Below are positions 5,532 through 7,602 of a stretch of DNA of 7,602 bases, one piece after another. Origin of the DNA: DSUN01 sp035527715 (GTDB lineage Bacteria; Planctomycetota; PUPC01; DSUN01); NCBI GenBank assembly GCA_035527715.1, contig DATKZY010000200.1:1-7602 (forward strand), written 5' to 3'. How positions within the stretch are numbered: position 1 is the stretch's first letter; every line of letters starts with the position of its first letter. The notes beneath the pieces were generated by a model. It did no database searches, was not told the DNA's origin, and worked only from the letters and a program-made list of their open reading frames with translations. Made by a program: the position numbers and the translations under genes.

Positions 5532-6662
5532 ATGACTGCATCGCCTGCAACCCAGAGCCCCTCGGCGTTGGGCGCCCGCACCCTGGCCGTTGCCCTGCGC
5601 ACCGAGGCCGACGGGCCGGTCGTCCTCTGCCAGCCCGTTACGGAAGGCGACCTGTTCGACCTCTACGCCGAGGTGTGGCTCGCCACGTGCCTGCGCAAGG
5701 GGCATCCCGAGGCGCCGCTCGACGACCTCCGCGTCCGCCTCGTGCCCGTGCTGGAGAAGGGCCACGACTCCCTGTGCCTTGGCCTGATCATCGAAGGCGT
5801 GGGCCCCGACGGGGCGACGGCCCGGCACGCCTTCCCCCCCGCCGCCTTCGAGGAGGTGGCCTGGCGCGCCTCCCAGGAGCTCATCCGCGCCGGCCAGCTC
5901 AAGTCGGGCGACCTGTATTTCTACGATGTCGTCATTGACCGCCGTCCCGTCGCCGAGCTCACGCTTGCCCGCTCGGCGGCGAGCCCCGCCCCGTTCACGG
6001 TCACGGCCAGGCCCACCCCGCTTGCCCGCCTCTCGGTGCCTCTGCCGCCGCTCGTCGAGCGTGCCGAGGCCGTGGGCGACGTGGGCGAGCCCTGGGTCCC
6101 CGTCTTCTTCACCCGCGCCGCCCTCGAGAAGGCCGAGCGCTTCGCCCGCCGCGGCGCCCTCGCCCCGCAGCCGGTCGAGACCGGCTGCGTGCTCGTCGGG
6201 CCGCTCTGCTCGTGCCCCAGCACGGGGGAGTTCTTCGTCGTCGCGTGCGAGGCCATCGAGCTGCTGGAGGCGGAGGGCACCGAGTACAGCCTCACCTACT
6301 CGGGGGCCACCTGGGCACATGTCCAGGCAACCGTCCGCGCCGTGCAGGCCGGGCCGGCCACGCACAGCTACCGAATCGTCGGCCAGGCCCATGGCCACAA
6401 CTTCCCCCCGCACTTCGGCGAGAAGAAATGCGGCGAGTGCGACCAGCAACCGACCTGCACCCTCACCAGCGTCTTTCCCTCGGTCGCCGACCGGCGGTGG
6501 ACGCGAGCGGTGTTCGCCCGCCAGCCGTGGGCCATCTGCCACATCTTCGGCATCACGGCCCGCGGGGGGCACGCCCAGGCCCTCTTTGGGCTGCGCCACG
6601 GGGCCCTCGCCGAGCGCGGCTACTATGTGCTGCCCGACTTCGCCCCGCCCGAAGCCACTTGA
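5532..6662 (+). CDS. JAB/JAMM-domain metallopeptidase (deubiquitinase-like)
   Basis: 376 residues. The ATG at 5532 has GGAG at 5521-5524, seven bases upstream; earlier in-frame starts lie inside the Ubl gene and are rejected. The C-terminal JAB/MPN domain (about 190-370) is complete: E216 in PVETGCVLVG, the H287-x-H289 metal pair in GQAHGH, and S317-x2-D320 in PSVAD. It should therefore bind zinc and hydrolyse isopeptide or peptide bonds, removing the Ubl from targets. Between HxH and SxxD there is an extra Cys-bearing loop (C300-x2-C303, C309), which may hold a second metal or bind substrate. Residues 1-190 form a separate unrecognised domain: mixed strand/helix to ~145, then a Pro-rich linker. 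Since the Ubl already ends in Gly, deconjugation or recycling is more likely than maturation. The ATPase gene 11 bases downstream suggests coupling of Ubl removal to unfolding, as for Rpn11 in the eukaryotic proteasome; that parallel is inference. Confidence 0.9.
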   Translation: MTASPATQSPSALGARTLAVALRTEADGPVVLCQPVTEGDLFDLYAEVWLATCLRKGHPEAPLDDLRVRLVPVLEKGHDSLCLGLIIEGVGPDGATARHAFPPAAFEEVAWRASQELIRAGQLKSGDLYFYDVVIDRRPVAELTLARSAASPAPFTVTARPTPLARLSVPLPPLVERAEAVGDVGEPWVPVFFTRAALEKAERFARRGALAPQPVETGCVLVGPLCSCPSTGEFFVVACEAIELLEAEGTEYSLTYSGATWAHVQATVRAVQAGPATHSYRIVGQAHGHNFPPHFGEKKCGECDQQPTCTLTSVFPSVADRRWTRAVFARQPWAICHIFGITARGGHAQALFGLRHGALAERGYYVLPDFAPPEAT

Positions 6663-6673
6663 AAGGAGAGCCC

Positions 6674-7602
6674 ATGCCCAGCAAGGCCAAGGCCGCCACC
6701 ATGAAGCTCATGCTCCTCAACAGCGGCATCCCCTTCGAGCACCGCCGCCAGATGCTCCTCGACCTGTGCATCCACGAGAGCGACGAGGCCCGCGCCGTCG
6801 TCGCCGCGATCCTCGAGGCCGCCGCGGCCAGCAGCGCCGAAAGCATCTTCAACGAGAAAGTGAAGGCCCTCGACGCCCTGATGGCCGAGCTGAAGGCCGG
6901 CCCCCTGCGCAACGCCACCTACTTCCGCATGCTCGGGGCCGGCGCCCCCGCCCTCCGCGCTCTCGTGCGCCTCGAGGACGGCACCTCAGCCGCCCCCGTC
7001 GTGCCCGACCCCGAGCTCGCCGCGGCCCTCCACCGCGGCTCGCGCGTGATGCTCGACGCCCAGGCCCGCTGCGTGCTCTTCGCCGACCCCGTGCCCGAGA
7101 CCACCGGCGAAGAGGCCCGCTTCGAGCGCCGCATCGGCCGCGACTGCGTCGAGGTCACCCTCCGCGGCGACGAGCGCCTCGTCATCTACGCCTCGCAGCC
7201 CCTCGCCGACCGCCTCGACAAGGAGGAGGTCGCGCCCGGCGCCTCGCTCCTCATCTCGTCCCGCCAGGGCATCGCGTGGGACGCCTTGCCCGTCCAGGAC
7301 ACGCTCGGCCACTACCAGTACCTCGACCGCAGCCGCGTGCCCGACGTGCACGCTGCCCGCGACATCGGCTCGCCGCCGGCCTACCTGTTCGAGCTGGCCG
7401 AGGCGGTGCGTACCGAGATGACCGACCCCGCCTGCCGCCGCCTGTTCCGGCTGCGCCGCTGCCAGATGCGCCTCCTCTCCGGCCGCAGCGGGACGGGCAA
7501 GACCCTCAGCGTCTACGCCCTCTGGCGCCTCCTCTACGAGACGATGAGCGAGGTCACCGGCGTGCCCGTCGAGGACCTCCCGCCGCGCGTCGTCCGCGTC
7601 CG
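6674..7602 (+). CDS. Mpa/ARC-like proteasomal AAA+ ATPase (partial, 3' end cut)
   Basis: The first 309 residues are present; the gene runs off the right edge. AAGGAGAG at 6663-6670 precedes the ATG. Domain order matches Mpa/ARC: a helical, possibly coiled-coil segment (about 41-76), a first OB-like domain (about 78-135, with GSRVMLDAQ at 122-130 where Mpa has a Gly-Asp-x-Val-x-Leu-Asn-like strand), a second (about 145-205), then a linker with SRVPDV (220-225) and RDIG (229-232) resembling Mpa's VPDV...DIGG. The Walker A loop is GRSGTGKT (270-277), differing from the GPPGCGKT usual in Mpa. Walker B, sensors, arginine finger and C-terminal tail lie beyond the window. Expected role: hexameric ring unfolding tagged proteins for a proteasome-like protease. 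Other AAA+ families are possible, but the tandem OB-like region and the DIG linker favour this one. The substrate tag here would be the Ubl rather than Pup. Confidence 0.78.
   Translation, partial: MPSKAKAATMKLMLLNSGIPFEHRRQMLLDLCIHESDEARAVVAAILEAAAASSAESIFNEKVKALDALMAELKAGPLRNATYFRMLGAGAPALRALVRLEDGTSAAPVVPDPELAAALHRGSRVMLDAQARCVLFADPVPETTGEEARFERRIGRDCVEVTLRGDERLVIYASQPLADRLDKEEVAPGASLLISSRQGIAWDALPVQDTLGHYQYLDRSRVPDVHAARDIGSPPAYLFELAEAVRTEMTDPACRRLFRLRRCQMRLLSGRSGTGKTLSVYALWRLLYETMSEVTGVPVEDLPPRVVRV

Noticed and set aside
5013..6599. Minus-strand open frame of 528 codons
   Set aside because: Antisense to the Ubl and JAB genes; low-complexity shadow composition and no domain.

Overview
The window is about 70% G+C and carries a single rightward run of eight tightly spaced genes. 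It reads as a bacterial chromosome or metagenomic contig with extreme third-position GC, which also produces long antisense shadow frames. The sequence alone does not fix the taxon. A GC-rich Planctomycetota-like or similar environmental lineage fits, but that is inference.

Layout: positions 1-342 hold no supportable gene, are less GC-rich near their right end, and finish in a good sigma70-type promoter (320-348). The operon then runs: (1) a DUF932-like protein (396-1535); (2) a protein with an FHA-like N-terminal part and a C-terminal C4HC3 RING/treble-clef zinc domain (1548-2207); (3) a ThiF/E1-like activating enzyme (2214-3473); (4) an E2-like conjugating enzyme with an HPN motif and a Cys-Leu-Gly active site (3518-4165); (5) an unrecognised protein (4187-5065); (6) a 100-residue ubiquitin-like protein ending in Leu-Gly (5131-5433); (7) a JAB/JAMM metallopeptidase with a complete E/HxH/SxxD metal and catalytic set (5532-6662); (8) the N-terminal 309 residues of a Mpa/ARC-like AAA+ ATPase with tandem OB-like domains (6674 to beyond 7602).

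Together these form a complete-looking prokaryotic ubiquitin-like pathway: modifier, E1, E2, candidate RING E3 and deconjugating isopeptidase, followed by an unfoldase of the type that feeds 20S proteasomes. The apparent logic is tag, remove or recycle the tag, unfold. The protease that would receive substrate is not in the window and could lie downstream. Two genes, the DUF932-like protein and the 292-residue protein, have no evident place in this scheme.

Non-coding structure: two related ~55-57 nt palindromes (REP/MITE-like) lie inside genes. One supplies the last 14 codons and the stop of the E1 gene; the other is read through in frame in gene 5. The Ubl gene is bracketed by two strong hairpins, which may set its mRNA level apart from that of the enzymes.
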